Positions 56,173 to 64,000 of a stretch of DNA of 64,000 bases are shown one piece after another. Position 1 is the stretch's first letter. Each line of letters starts with the position of its first letter. Origin of the DNA: an uncultured Bacteroidales bacterium (lineage in GTDB: Bacteria; Bacteroidota; Bacteroidia; Bacteroidales; Paludibacteraceae); the NCBI GenBank assembly GCA_900316845.1, contig ONEG01000019.1:1-64000 (forward strand), given 5' to 3'. Below the pieces are notes generated by a model, which saw nothing but the letters and a program-made list of their open reading frames with translations, made no database searches and was not told where the DNA came from. The position numbers and the translations under genes were made by a program.

Positions 56173-57604
56173 CCAACCGGTAGAACTTCTGCACCGTAGC
56201 GATATTCACGCGCTCGTCGGGGCTGTGCGGATGCTCGATGGTCGGACCGAAGGAGATCATCTCCATGCCTTCGTACTTGGCGCCGATGATGCCGCACTCC
56301 AGACCCGCATGGATGATCACCACGCGCGGCTCGGAGCCGAACTCCTTGATATACGTCTCTTTCATCGTCTTGAGCAAGGTGCTCTTCAGGTTCGGTTTCC
56401 ATCCCGGGTAAGCGCCCGAGAACTCGACCTCTGCGCCTGCGAGCGAGAACGCCGATTGGATGATCGACGCCAGCTCCTCTTTGCGGCTCTCGACGCTCGA
56501 TCTCGTCAGACATTGTACCTCTATCCGGGACTCCTCTTCTCCGACAAAGGTCTTGATCATCGACACGTTATTCGAGGTCTCCACGATGTCTCTTGCTTCC
56601 GGCAGGACGCGATAGACGCCGTGCGGGCAGAGGGTGATAGCGTGGATGAGGTAGTCCTGTACATCCTCCGGGAGCTCTTTCTTCGGGCACTCTACCTCCT
56701 CCATCGTGAAGGAGATACCGTCGTCCACACCCTCGTACTCCTTGAGGTACAGATCCTCGTAACGATCGACGAGGTCCTGCAGGTCCTGATAGCTCTCTGC
56801 AGGAATGGTGATCACCGCCGTCGCCTCACGGGGGATGGCGTTCCTCAGCGAACCGCCCTCGACACAAGCCAGACGGGCTTCGAAGTTCGCTACGGCGTCC
56901 TTCAGGAAGCGGAAGAGGAGCTTGATAGCATTCGCCCGCTGCAGATGGATGTCGCATCCCGAGTGACCGCCCTTGCAGCCCTTCACCGTGACCTTCAGCG
57001 CGATGTCGCCTTTCTCCGTCTCTACCTCCTGATAGCGGAAGGTGGCGTTGGTGTCGATACCGCCGGCGCAGCCTACGTAGAGCTCGCCTTCTGTCTCCGA
57101 GTCGAGGTTCAGCAGGTACTTGCCTTTCAGCCATCCGGCTTTGAGGTCATTGGCGCCGTACATGCCTGTCTCTTCATCTACCGTGAAGAACGCCTCCAAA
57201 GGCGGATGGACAGCGTCTTTGTCTGCGAGGATCGCCATCGCCGTCGCTACGCCGATACCGTCGTCCGCACCGAGCGTCGTACCGTCGGCGGTCACCCATT
57301 CGCCGTTATCCTCGATATACGTCTGGATAGCGTCTTTCTCGAAATCAAACACCTTGTCGCTGTTCTTCTGCGGCACCATATCCATGTGGCCCTGCAGGAT
57401 CACACCCGGGTGACCCTCCATGCCTGCCGACGCAGGTTTACGGATCAGCACATTACCGATCTCGTCCTGTAACGTCTCCAGACCAAGACTCTTGCCGTAG
57501 TTCACCAGGAACGCGGCTACTTCTTTGCAATGCCCGCTCGGACGCGGGATCTGCGTAAGGCTGTAGAAACTCTCCCACAAACCTTTAGGTTCTAAGTTTT
57601 TCAT
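56147..57604 (-). CDS. pepD: Cytosolic nonspecific dipeptidase (M20C)
   Basis: This 485-aa di-zinc peptidase matches PepD: metal motifs LQGHMDMVPQ, TLGADDGIGVA and TVDEETGMYGAN, the lid/dimerisation domain at about 205-385, and the C-terminal IHAGLECGIIG. It hydrolyses a wide range of dipeptides. It is likely cotranscribed with ansA upstream across a spacer of 8-bp repeats. Confidence 0.95.
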   Translation of the reverse strand: MKNLEPKGLWESFYSLTQIPRPSGHCKEVAAFLVNYGKSLGLETLQDEIGNVLIRKPASAGMEGHPGVILQGHMDMVPQKNSDKVFDFEKDAIQTYIEDNGEWVTADGTTLGADDGIGVATAMAILADKDAVHPPLEAFFTVDEETGMYGANDLKAGWLKGKYLLNLDSETEGELYVGCAGGIDTNATFRYQEVETEKGDIALKVTVKGCKGGHSGCDIHLQRANAIKLLFRFLKDAVANFEARLACVEGGSLRNAIPREATAVITIPAESYQDLQDLVDRYEDLYLKEYEGVDDGISFTMEEVECPKKELPEDVQDYLIHAITLCPHGVYRVLPEARDIVETSNNVSMIKTFVGEEESRIEVQCLTRSSVESRKEELASIIQSAFSLAGAEVEFSGAYPGWKPNLKSTLLKTMKETYIKEFGSEPRVVIIHAGLECGIIGAKYEGMEMISFGPTIEHPHSPDERVNIATVQKFYRLVKAALKAL

Positions 57605-57611
57605 ATTATTT

Positions 57612-57650
57612 CGTGATTACGATATTTCGGTATTTCGATATTTCGATTTT
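57612..57650. repeat. 8-bp CGA-phased array (family C) in the ansA-pepD spacer
   Basis: On the minus strand CGAAAAAT, CGAAATAT, CGAAATAC, CGAAATAT, CG, in 8-bp register. Confidence 0.88.
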
Positions 57651-57659
57651 TCGAAGCGA

Positions 57660-58691
57660 TCAAGCGATAGTTACTTCGCCGCAAAGGTCGGTCATCAGCA
57701 GCCTCTTGACGGTCGCTGTATCGTCCCCGTGCTCGCCTAAGAGGTACATCATCTTCGTCAGCAATGCCTCCGTCGTGATGTCGTAGCCCGAGAGCACCCC
57801 GGCTTTCATCAGGTTCAGCGACACCGCGTACAAGCCCATCTCTACCGACCCGGTGTTACACTGCGTCTTATTGACGATGATGATGCCGCGATCGACGGCG
57901 GCTTTCAGCTCGCGGTACAACCATTTATCCGAGGGCGCATTACCCGCACCGAAAGTCTCCAAGACCACCGCCTTCAGCCCTTTCGTCCGTAAGACGGCAC
58001 GCACCACCGGCTGCCGGATACCCGGGAAGAGTTTCAGCACCGCTACGTTCGGGTCATACGCCGTATGAAGCGTCAGCGGTTTTTGAGGGTCAGAGTAATG
58101 TATCAAGTGCGGCTGGTACGTGATATGTACACCCGCCTTCGCGAGTGCAGGGTAGTTATAAGAGTTGAACGCCGAGAAATGTTCGGCATTGCGCTTTGTC
58201 GTACGGTTCGCCCTGAATAGCCGGTCCTCGAAGAAGATCGTCACCTCCGGCACAATGGCATTGCCGTCCTCGTCTTTCGCAGCAGCTATCTCGATCGCCG
58301 TCAGCAGGTTCTCCTTCGCGTCCGAGCGCAGGACGCCTACCGGGAGCTGTGAGCCTGTGAACACTACCGGTTTGTTCAGCCCTTCGAGCATGAAACTCAG
58401 CGCCGACGCCGAATAACTCATCGTGTCCGTACCGTGGAGGATCACAAAACCGTCGTACTCCTCGTACCGGTCAAAGACCATCTGCGCCATCTGCGCCCAT
58501 TTCTCCGGACCGATGTCCGACGAGTCAAACAGCGGATGAAACGCTTCTATATCGACCTTCACCTCGCCTTCGAACAACTCCGGAAGGTAGGCTTTGAACG
58601 TCTCCATATCGGCCGGCACAAAAGCACCCGACACCTTGTCGCGCACCATGGTGATTGTGCCGCCTGTGGATATCAAAAGAACCTTATTCAT
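57660..58691 (-). CDS. ansA: Type I L-asparaginase
   Basis: This 343-aa enzyme converts asparagine to aspartate and ammonia. Catalytic threonines lie in STGGTITM near the N-terminus and in LHGTDTMSYSA; VFTGSQLP follows. There is no signal peptide, so it is the cytosolic AnsA type. The start MNKVLLIS at 58691 is set by the promoter at 58715-58745; a longer frame would begin upstream of transcription. Confidence 0.95.
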   Translation of the reverse strand: MNKVLLISTGGTITMVRDKVSGAFVPADMETFKAYLPELFEGEVKVDIEAFHPLFDSSDIGPEKWAQMAQMVFDRYEEYDGFVILHGTDTMSYSASALSFMLEGLNKPVVFTGSQLPVGVLRSDAKENLLTAIEIAAAKDEDGNAIVPEVTIFFEDRLFRANRTTKRNAEHFSAFNSYNYPALAKAGVHITYQPHLIHYSDPQKPLTLHTAYDPNVAVLKLFPGIRQPVVRAVLRTKGLKAVVLETFGAGNAPSDKWLYRELKAAVDRGIIIVNKTQCNTGSVEMGLYAVSLNLMKAGVLSGYDITTEALLTKMMYLLGEHGDDTATVKRLLMTDLCGEVTIA

Positions 58692-58714
58692 TGCATAAAA
58701 CTCATTTTGCGCTG

Positions 58715-58745
58715 CAAAATTACGAAAATATTTTGATATATGCAA
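58715..58745 (-). promoter_or_regulatory. ansA-pepD promoter
   Basis: Minus strand TTGCA (58745-58741), 18 bp, TAATTTTG (58722-58715). It is divergent from the promoter at 58773. Confidence 0.78.
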
Positions 58746-58772
58746 GCCCCGCGTGCTTTTTCCTTTTTTTTC

Positions 58773-58803
58773 TTGCGTATCTCGTTTTTTTATTGTACCT
58801 TTG
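58773..58803 (+). promoter_or_regulatory. Promoter of the TPR/HTH regulator (leaderless)
   Basis: TTGC (58773-58776), 19 bp, TACCTTTG (58796-58803). Only four bases separate the box from the ATG at 58808. Confidence 0.78.
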
Positions 58804-58807
58804 CAGC

Positions 58808-60331
58808 ATGATTGCTAAGCGATGGATCATAGGATGCTGGATTGTGACGATGGGAGGATGCCTCATGGCCTGTGCTCCGCAGGCTGTACGTGAGGCAGAA
58901 GATGTCGTTGTGCAGGCGGACAGCTTATGGCATGACGGCAAGCAATACGGCATAGACGAAGGCGACAGCGCCACTCTCGCGCAAGCGTATAAGACATTAG
59001 AAGCTATCCACCTTCCTTTCAGGGAAGGGCTGGGGTTAGGCTCTCCTTACGCCCATGCCTGCTATCATTACGGCAAACTTCTCCGTGCAAAGGGCAATCC
59101 CGCGGAAGCCATGCAGGCGTTCATCGCCGCCACTCATTCCGGCACAAAAGACTACCATATATTAGGACGCGTGTATAGCAATATGGGTTCTATCTGCCAT
59201 CTGGCAGGCGAATTTCAGTTGTCATACGACATGTACGAAAAGTCTGCCGATATGTTCATCCGTAATGGAGACACGTTAGCTTTTTACTACGCATATAATG
59301 ATATGGCATTTGAGTTAGCCGAACAAGGCAAGAAAGAATCCTTGGCGCTGCTTGATACTGTTATCCACAGTTGTGGGGATGAAATGGTAATCGTAAAAAC
59401 ATGGGAGACTAAAGCGGAATTTTTTATACGGACAGCACAATATGACTCTGCTATTAGTTGCATTAATTATTTAGGCAGTTTAGGAGTCTATGAACCTACG
59501 AGTATGCTTATAAAGGCTCAAGCATTTGATGATATTGGTCAAAAAGACTCTGCACTTTTCTACTCCAATATTATATTATCGGCATCTAATGCTTCGTATC
59601 AAGAAAAATTTAATGCCTTATATATTGTTCTTCATTGCGATTCGACACTTGATGCAGATGATATTAACAGTATGGCGTCCCAACGTGAAGATATACGTTA
59701 TTACGAATACGAGCCACAAAAAGAAAAACTATCTCAGGCGGTTCAATTACTGGATCAAGACCTGCATCGCAAGCCTGACTACCGATGGCTATACGCTATT
59801 ATCGGAGTTATATTATTTGCAGGTTCATGTGCTATATTGTATTATCTATGGCACAAGCGTAAAGTACATAGTAGGTTGATACATGATATAGATATAAAAC
59901 AGGAACAGAAAACACAACTAGAGAGTAGTATTGTAGCAATGCATTCTGAAATATCTCAATTATCCGAGCAGCAACAGAAAACACACCAACAATTATTGTC
60001 GAACATAGAAACTACGTGCAGCACACTACGAAACTCCAAAGACATTCTATCAGAATTGGATTGGAAAGATTACTCGCGGATGTGTGCAATAACCAATACC
60101 CTCTTTAATAAATTAGCTGATTCGTTACAGAAAATGGGTCTTTCCGAGCGGGAAGTTAGATTGTGCGTATTGGTTCTTATAAATGGTTATTCAGACAAAC
60201 AGATGGCAGATATACTCTGCTATGGAGAAAAAAGTATTCGGGGAATTAAAAGATATGTGGCCAACAAATTAGGAACCAGTAGTGCAAATATGCGTGTTTT
60301 TATGATAGAATTGATTACAAAGACAACATAA
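58808..60331 (+). CDS. Membrane-anchored TPR protein with LuxR-like C-terminal HTH
   Basis: This 507-aa protein starts with a lipoprotein-like signal (LMAC, Cys22), then TPR-like helical repeats (about 70-280), one membrane helix (about 325-346), a coiled coil (360-420) and a C-terminal helix-turn-helix (about 444-490; LSEREVRLCVLVLINGYSDK). Such one-polypeptide sensors with a periplasmic TPR part and a cytosolic HTH are typical of Bacteroidales. It may regulate the secreted-protein genes downstream. The ATG lies at the predicted transcription start. Confidence 0.85.
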   Translation: MIAKRWIIGCWIVTMGGCLMACAPQAVREAEDVVVQADSLWHDGKQYGIDEGDSATLAQAYKTLEAIHLPFREGLGLGSPYAHACYHYGKLLRAKGNPAEAMQAFIAATHSGTKDYHILGRVYSNMGSICHLAGEFQLSYDMYEKSADMFIRNGDTLAFYYAYNDMAFELAEQGKKESLALLDTVIHSCGDEMVIVKTWETKAEFFIRTAQYDSAISCINYLGSLGVYEPTSMLIKAQAFDDIGQKDSALFYSNIILSASNASYQEKFNALYIVLHCDSTLDADDINSMASQREDIRYYEYEPQKEKLSQAVQLLDQDLHRKPDYRWLYAIIGVILFAGSCAILYYLWHKRKVHSRLIHDIDIKQEQKTQLESSIVAMHSEISQLSEQQQKTHQQLLSNIETTCSTLRNSKDILSELDWKDYSRMCAITNTLFNKLADSLQKMGLSEREVRLCVLVLINGYSDKQMADILCYGEKSIRGIKRYVANKLGTSSANMRVFMIELITKTT

Positions 60332-60422
60332 ATTATACACTTAGGATTCATTTTTCTACATCAAAAAACAGCAATAGCCTATATATCAATGTATTAAGTA
60401 ATGTCTTTTTTCTACATTTTTA

Positions 60423-60454
60423 TTTGGTGGAATAAAGACAAAGTAGTAATTTTG
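60423..60454 (+). promoter_or_regulatory. Promoter of the 131-aa secreted protein
   Basis: TTTG (60423-60426), 20 bp, TAATTTTG (60447-60454). Confidence 0.75.
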
Positions 60455-60516
60455 CACCGTCAAACGAAATAGCGTTTGGCGGTATTTTATTATTAATTTA
60501 CAAATTACTCGTAAGT

Positions 60517-60912
60517 ATGAGAAAAACATTTCTTGCTTTGGTATTGGGCGCACTCCTAACAATACCATGCGTGTTACGCGCAGAAGAAGTAGAAATTCAG
60601 TTAACAGAAGTAGTTGGCATGAGTGTACTTCCAGGAGATGATCCATTGGATGGTAATGACCATATGGGATCCACCCCCACTCGCCCTACAGACTTCCGCG
60701 CAACGGTTAACTGTAACCAATTATCAATCTTGAAACAGGAAGCAGCTATTCCATTCGCGCAAGCGACGGTGGTGAAGGCTTCTACCGGAAGCATGGTATT
60801 GAACAAGCAGTTCACGAACTCCCTCTCCGAGCAGATCGCAACTCCCGGTGTTTATGTACTCCGTATCTCCACCGCCAGTGGTGACCTCGTAGGACAATTT
60901 GTGGTACAATAA
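60517..60912 (+). CDS. Small secreted beta-sandwich protein (DUF3244-like)
   Basis: This 131-aa protein has a signal peptide (FLALVLGALLTIPCVLRA) and a mature beta-rich domain ending GVYVLRISTASGDLVGQFVV, similar in layout to DUF3244/T9SS-tail sandwiches. In some Bacteroides, such proteins are encoded beside C10 cysteine proteases and resemble their prodomains. The next gene here encodes a protease-like lipoprotein, so an inhibitor or chaperone role is possible but unproven. Confidence 0.68.
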   Translation: MRKTFLALVLGALLTIPCVLRAEEVEIQLTEVVGMSVLPGDDPLDGNDHMGSTPTRPTDFRATVNCNQLSILKQEAAIPFAQATVVKASTGSMVLNKQFTNSLSEQIATPGVYVLRISTASGDLVGQFVVQ

Positions 60913-60928
60913 AAAAAATGAAAATTTA

Positions 60929-60960
60929 TTTGGCGGATTGCAAAAAAAAATGTACCTTTG
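60929..60960 (+). promoter_or_regulatory. Promoter of the protease-like lipoprotein gene
   Basis: TTTG (60929-60932), 20 bp, TACCTTTG (60953-60960). Confidence 0.78.
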
Positions 60961-61002
60961 CAACGTCAAATGGAAATAGAATGTATAAAATCTTTTTTCA
61001 TT

Positions 61003-62583
61003 ATGAAAAATCATATTAAAATAGTATTAATAGTCCTTATTAGCATTATGGGACTGACAGCTTGCGAGAAAGCGCACAATACAGATACAAGTACATCTCA
61101 AAATCGTCAAATTAGACGAGTATTAAACACAGGTAATTTTTCGAATACAGATCCAAAAGAATTAACACAACTAATGAATAAAGATGAAGATATACTCTGT
61201 CCTGTTATTGCAAGAATGGTAGCATCGTATGAAATGTTAGAAGGAGGATATCATTTGTTAAACCAACTACGCAGTGATGAAATGTATTATACGGGTGATA
61301 ATGAATATATGTTAAATCATGAATATGAAACAGTAGAATGGAAACTAACCGATTATCCTCGTGTTATATTTGATGACGATGACCGTGTTAAGTATTATGA
61401 ATATGGACTTGTAGAAGGCAATAAAGTAACTAGCACTATTACAGTCTATGCGAGACGTGAAGCTCCTCATGCCATTGCATTTATCTTTCCATATGTTTTA
61501 CCATACACCTACACAAAATATAACTATTACGTAGGGAACTATCCGCACAGGGTTATTTTTGATGGATCGGTTTATCGTCCTGTGGAAAATTATGATGGAG
61601 AGGAAGTGTTTTATAAAAAAGAAGACCCTCGAGAATATTGGCGACAAATAGAAATACAGGCAAGCGCAGAAGATTTAGCAGAACTAAAAAACTTGCAGAA
61701 TCGACGCGCTATTCCGGACTTAGAAATGGAAAAGGAAGCAACCAAATTTTGGAACGATGTAGATAATGCTGTTTCAGCAAGCGTAAAGAGTTTAGACCAA
61801 GATGATCCATGTGCGATCGAGCATAAACCGGAACCGAGAGTAGAAAACACATATATCAAGCATTTGAAAGATGTGTTAGGGACATCAGATTATTGCCGAG
61901 ATTATACTGCTCGCTCCTATTGCTCTACACCGTTACAGCAGACTTATTGGTCAGGGGCGTGCGGTCCAGCGGCATTAGCATGGATTTATAGAGGACTTCG
62001 CAAAACATACCCGATTGAGAATGGTGAATATTTACCTATACATGGAGATCAATCTGGCATACTAAATTTTTATAATGGGTATAATAGTAGTTACTACTAT
62101 TACAATCTACAAAGTTTAGAGTCTCTTTGTTGTACACAGTGCTCAACGGTTAAGCAGGCATATATAGATAGAAGTATAGATGTAGACAATGGATTGACGG
62201 GAGTGTTTTACAAGAAAAGTATCCCTATTAAATGGAAAGGCAGTTGGGAATTTGCTCTATTCCCATGGGATCTTGATGGCTTATTGAAAGACGTTACAAA
62301 TGGATATTTTGGTGTTACACGCGACAAGAATGCATTGTACGCGGCAGACTGGATTCACGAAAGAAATCTCCCTGTTATACTATTAATGAGTAGTTTAGAT
62401 CACTATCTTGTAGCCTATGGATATGGAGGAGTCTCTAAAACTAAGGGAGGAGACATTTGCCGAAAGGATATCTATTTTCTCGTGACAGACAACGGATATA
62501 CAATCAGCAAGAACTATTATAAGCCATACTGGAGGCGATATCAAAAATATGAATATTACCATTGCATATATCTCAACCAATAA
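61003..62583 (+). CDS. Lipoprotein with C39/papain-like protease motifs
   Basis: This 526-aa protein begins with a lipoprotein signal (MKNHIKIVLIVLISIMGLTAC, Cys21); upstream Met codons lie before or close to the transcription start. The N-terminal 300 residues are unrecognised. The C-terminal part has a Cys-protease-like set: Cys320 in SGACGPAALAWIYRG, His467 in LDHYLVAYGYGG and Asp496/Asn497 in VTDNGY. The order Cys-His-Asx fits C39-like or C10-like papain folds. Likely an outer-membrane lipoprotein peptidase. A+T content is higher than in the housekeeping region. Confidence 0.72.
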   Translation: MKNHIKIVLIVLISIMGLTACEKAHNTDTSTSQNRQIRRVLNTGNFSNTDPKELTQLMNKDEDILCPVIARMVASYEMLEGGYHLLNQLRSDEMYYTGDNEYMLNHEYETVEWKLTDYPRVIFDDDDRVKYYEYGLVEGNKVTSTITVYARREAPHAIAFIFPYVLPYTYTKYNYYVGNYPHRVIFDGSVYRPVENYDGEEVFYKKEDPREYWRQIEIQASAEDLAELKNLQNRRAIPDLEMEKEATKFWNDVDNAVSASVKSLDQDDPCAIEHKPEPRVENTYIKHLKDVLGTSDYCRDYTARSYCSTPLQQTYWSGACGPAALAWIYRGLRKTYPIENGEYLPIHGDQSGILNFYNGYNSSYYYYNLQSLESLCCTQCSTVKQAYIDRSIDVDNGLTGVFYKKSIPIKWKGSWEFALFPWDLDGLLKDVTNGYFGVTRDKNALYAADWIHERNLPVILLMSSLDHYLVAYGYGGVSKTKGGDICRKDIYFLVTDNGYTISKNYYKPYWRRYQKYEYYHCIYLNQ

Positions 62584-62602
62584 CCATTTAAATAATATAA
62601 AT

Positions 62603-63199
62603 ATGCATAAACGAATTCAAAAAACGGCATTGTTCCTTTGCCTCGTAGCATTGGCACTGACATTCCAAGGCTGCCCGGGGACAACGACTCATGAGGATTT
62701 CACAAGGGAAGGCTATATTTTTGCGCCATTAGATTCAATATTCGTAAAGTACCATCGATCTGAAGGGAAAGGTTTCTATGAGGATTTCGAATATATCTGT
62801 CCACCCAACTCACCGGAGGTTTACTCGCAAGTAGCATGGTTTTGTCCTGAGAAATATCATGAAATCACCTATGATGAAGAGTTGCATAACTTGCATGTCC
62901 GCCGTCTTTCGGAGAAGGGGCCATGCTATGTACTACTATCAAGGGGAGTCAAAATCAACGGGACCTTTTATGGATGGTCAAATTTTTATACACCGGCAAT
63001 AGAAAATATAGTCAACGGAGACACTATTTACCGGCACGTTCCGGTTCCCATAGAGCAAGTGATTGATTCTCTTCAAAGACATGAGCCAAAGCGGGTTGTG
63101 GAAATCAAAGGCTTGCAAGAGCATAGCATCTATAGCTATTTCAGTTTAAGCGATTTTCCCGAATTGACATTCTCGGAGGAAGATCTCCTACCTCGTTAG
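62603..63199 (+). CDS. Lipoprotein of unknown function
   Basis: This 198-aa protein has a lipoprotein signal (LFLCLVALALTFQGC, Cys24). The mature part has no family I recognise. It lies 19 bp after the protease-like gene and is probably in the same transcript. An upstream in-frame Met would overlap the protease gene and lose the signal peptide, so the start at 62603 is preferred. Confidence 0.7.
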   Translation: MHKRIQKTALFLCLVALALTFQGCPGTTTHEDFTREGYIFAPLDSIFVKYHRSEGKGFYEDFEYICPPNSPEVYSQVAWFCPEKYHEITYDEELHNLHVRRLSEKGPCYVLLSRGVKINGTFYGWSNFYTPAIENIVNGDTIYRHVPVPIEQVIDSLQRHEPKRVVEIKGLQEHSIYSYFSLSDFPELTFSEEDLLPR

Positions 63200-63300
63200 A
63201 GACAGCGAAAAGATCCTATTTACAAATAATTATTGTAATTTTATGCATGTTGTATAACAATATGTCAAAAAGTATTAAACATTTTTAATTTGTCTAAAGT

Positions 63301-63765
63301 ATGAAAAAGTTTATCCAATTTTGCTTGGCAGCAGTGGTTTTGGTTGCCTTTGCAGCGTGTGAAAAGAAGCAGGAAGTGGATCCTCGTGATGCGTTCATAG
63401 GAGCATATACCTATGATGCTAAGGGAAGTGTGGATTTCGATTTCGGAATCACCCGTTATTCTGTTCCACTCAACAATCAAGGTACATTCACCATCTCCAA
63501 GTCGGGAGACGGAAACAAAGTGGTGATCGAAGGTTGGAATGATCCGATTAACGCCACCGTGTCCGGCAATCAGCTCACTCTGGAATCTAACAACTACGAT
63601 ACAATGTACGGAGAGATAACACTGAAATTATCCTTCTCATATGGAACAGCCACCCTTGCAGACAACCGGTTATCATGGAATACCGACGTCAGTGGAGAAG
63701 GAAGATATGGGAGTTACGCAGCAACAGGCTCCGGGACCGTTTCTATGGTCGCCATAAAGAAGTAA
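63301..63765 (+). CDS. Lipocalin-like small lipoprotein
   Basis: This 154-aa protein has a lipoprotein signal (LAAVVLVAFAAC, Cys20), FIGAYTYDAKG at the start of the mature part and alternating strands to the end, as in Bacteroidota lipocalin-like lipoproteins. Ligand unknown. A hairpin (63780-63816) and a terminator follow. Confidence 0.72.
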   Translation: MKKFIQFCLAAVVLVAFAACEKKQEVDPRDAFIGAYTYDAKGSVDFDFGITRYSVPLNNQGTFTISKSGDGNKVVIEGWNDPINATVSGNQLTLESNNYDTMYGEITLKLSFSYGTATLADNRLSWNTDVSGEGRYGSYAATGSGTVSMVAIKK

Positions 63766-63779
63766 TAGCTGGGTCGTGT

Positions 63780-63816
63780 CCAAGGCGTGGTGTACACTTT
63801 AAAAGGGACGCCTTGG
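63780..63816. repeat. 9-bp inverted repeat after the last lipoprotein gene
   Basis: CCAAGGCGT (63780-63788) and ACGCCTTGG (63808-63816), loop 19 nt. It could be an end of a mobile element or a regulatory hairpin. Confidence 0.4.
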
Positions 63817-63830
63817 CGACGAGAAATAGT

Positions 63831-63871
63831 AAAAACAGACCTACGAAACTTAATCGTGGGTCTGTTTTTTT
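63831..63871 (+). terminator. Terminator near the right end
   Basis: AAAAACAGACC-ACGA pairs with TCGT-GGTCTGTTTTT, followed by T-rich DNA. Confidence 0.85.
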
Positions 63872-63902
63872 TATATAATAACTTATCCAAAAAACAATCA
63901 TT

Positions 63903-64000
63903 ATGACCAAAAAAAAGAAATCGAATTTTCAGAATTAGAATATGCTATCTTGCGTTATGAAGCGGCATTCATAGCGCAACAATACACCCGGCACAAGAGT
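63903..64000 (+). other. Start of an ORF interrupted at an A8 run, cut by the window end
   Basis: ATGACC is followed by eight A residues. The ATG frame stops after 11 codons, but a shifted frame continues to the window end (EIEFSELEYAILRYEAAF...). Adding one A or deleting two would join them. It may be a phase-variable gene, a decayed gene, or a wrong start. Not recognised. Confidence 0.3.

Noticed and set aside
63766..63830. Left end of an insertion sequence
   Set aside because: GTGTACACTTT and the CCAAGGCGT inverted repeat are suggestive, but there is no transposase, duplication or second end within the window.

Overview
The window looks like a chromosome segment of a Bacteroidota bacterium, most likely order Bacteroidales. 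Evidence seen directly: promoters throughout follow the Bacteroidota sigma consensus (TTTG or TTGCA, about 18-20 bp, then TAnnTTTG), and Shine-Dalgarno sequences are rare. The primary sigma factor is short (286 aa) and lacks region 1.1, the tmRNA encodes a GNTSYALAA tag, and a GldD-type gliding lipoprotein is present. There are also large secreted proteins with a shared C-terminal tail, a TPR/HTH membrane regulator and a Porin_10-like porin. I cannot name genus or species.

Layout. 1-3.3 kb: the end of an integrated element, with a 9-residue-repeat tail-fibre-like protein cut by the window, a tyrosine integrase, an unknown protein and a spanin-like lipoprotein; it abuts the 3' end of tRNA-Arg(CCG). 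3.3-6.5 kb: a minus-strand transcription unit, tmRNA - tRNA-Ala - acetyltransferase-like - Fur-like - YugP-like protease - tRNA-Arg, in which a roughly 100-bp repeat precedes each stable RNA. 6.6-12.3 kb: secG and two secreted proteins. 12.5-18.4 kb: a tightly overlapping minus-strand operon, gldD - PcrB/TadA fusion - PgpH-type HD protein - dus - SBF transporter, riddled with in-frame hairpin repeats. 18.5-26.5 kb: manC, glycogen debranching enzyme, GT4 glycosyltransferase, GH57 and a porin, i.e. alpha-glucan and nucleotide-sugar metabolism; glgP at 33 kb fits with these. 26.5-32.8 kb: Clp ATPase, thioredoxin, tRNA-Arg(TCT), rpoD, a small RHH-like gene, an OMP and a short RNase R. 35.7-43.9 kb: a small secreted protein, a BRO/DinD-like protein, an 1881-aa surface protein and an AAA ATPase. 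44-58.7 kb: housekeeping genes (panD, tgt, lptF/G, typA, tig, mpl, YtxH and holin-like, AI-2E transporter, dCMP deaminase, S41 protease, pepD, ansA). 58.8-64 kb: an HTH/TPR regulator followed by secreted proteins and lipoproteins, including a papain-like protease candidate.

The strongest unexplained signal is pervasive short repeats. One class (12.9-18.4 kb, and a different sequence in manC) consists of hairpin units whose flanks are fixed while the hairpin tips change in a compensatory way. These units sit inside coding sequences, in frame, and one forms the linker of the PcrB-TadA fusion. A second class consists of degenerate tandem arrays with fixed periods of 7, 8, 9, 11 or 15 bp. These fill intercistronic spacers and 5' leaders and sometimes enter genes (RNase R, PgpH, mpl, the S41 protease). 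A third is the bipartite hairpin repeat next to the tRNA and tmRNA genes. Other oddities are a trigger factor with no PPIase domain, an RNase R without its N-terminal domains, a GH57 lacking the acid/base Asp, and a 7-bp microsatellite in the gldD promoter.
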